NCBI RefSeq assembly: GCF_009674725.1
Contig: NZ_WKKH01000003.1
Coordinates: 165,226-229,225 of the forward strand
Origin: Pedobacter petrophilus
GTDB lineage: Bacteria; Bacteroidota; Bacteroidia; Sphingobacteriales; Sphingobacteriaceae
Length of the DNA: 64,000 nt
Direction of reading: 5' to 3'
Shown here one piece after another: positions 63,967 to 64,000 of this stretch. Made by a program: the position numbers and the translations under genes. The notes beneath the pieces are model-generated. The model worked only from the letters and a program-made list of their open reading frames with translations. It was not told the origin of the DNA and did no database searches. The first letter of the stretch is position 1. Each line of letters opens with the position of its first letter.

Positions 63967-64000
63967 AGCGGATGAATGAGTGCTGAACTCTTCATCCGCT
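63967..64000. repeat. Hairpin at the window edge, possible mobile-element end
   Basis: AGCGGATGAA (63967-63976) pairs with TTCATCCGCT (63991-64000), with an inner GAGT / ACTC extension. Just before it lies the phrase gggcactgaaaaagtgg, which reminds me of termini of some transposon relatives. The element continues beyond the window. Confidence 0.45.

Overview
The window looks like chromosome of a Pedobacter-like member of the Sphingobacteriaceae (Bacteroidota). The reasons are: gliding/T9SS-type genes (gldB, a SprE/PorW-like TPR lipoprotein), an F-type ATPase operon without the beta and epsilon genes, many Bacteroidota-restricted families (DUF2807 GIN-head, DUF6515-like, DUF2490, DUF4256), almost no Shine-Dalgarno sequences, and repeated TAnnTTTG -7 promoter elements. 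The content is mostly chromosomal housekeeping. I found no prophage, integron, CRISPR array, rRNA, tRNA or complete insertion sequence.

Layout. 0-10.5 kb: 3' part of an RND efflux pump, a possible zinc peptidase-like exported protein, an MFS transporter, lpdA, a small lipoprotein, a phytase-like lipoprotein with a HAD phosphatase, and a DUF6515-like exported protein. 10.6-19 kb: a CocE-type hydrolase, a 300 bp composite repeat, an M1 peptidase, a GIN-head exported protein, an AraC regulator with two DinB-fold proteins, and an XRE-like protein. 19-25 kb: two outer-membrane-type proteins, fabV, an acetyltransferase, a cold-shock protein and a SIMPL protein. 25-38 kb: serS and rsmI, a PH/SHOCT protein, the lnt-lspA lipoprotein-maturation pair, OsmC, nadE, an outer-membrane barrel, gldB, a patatin, comB, gcvT, and an AHSA1/DUF4256 pair. 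38-47.5 kb: glycosyltransferases, rnhB, an OppC/DppC permease, a flippase-like protein, ruvC, a DUF4349 lipoprotein, a class-B-like acid phosphatase and a DUF4143 ATPase. 47.7-54.7 kb: a lipoprotein and the atp operon (atpZ-X-atpB-E-F-H-A-G). 54.7-64 kb: sprE/porW-like gene, a bifunctional class A PBP, uvrC, and a NuiA-like nuclease inhibitor followed by a surface lipoprotein nuclease.

The most unusual material is between the genes. (1) Arrays of degenerate 7-bp units, often arranged as left-arm units, a loop, and right-arm units, fill seven intergenic junctions, including the three successive junctions atpF-atpH, atpH-atpA and atpA-atpG. (2) A tandem palindrome array overlaps the promoter of the DUF4143 ATPase. 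(3) Two distant copies of a 15-16 bp stem with a 17-nt loop carry a compensatory base-pair change. (4) Several REP-like structured elements are present (12.58-12.88, 18.15, 27.9 and 59.9 kb). Among the genes, the nuclease inhibitor/nuclease pair at 62 kb is the most self-contained functional system.

Start codons were chosen by signal-peptide position and by distance to TAnnTTTG elements. Where this moved a start from the longest reading frame it is stated in the entry.
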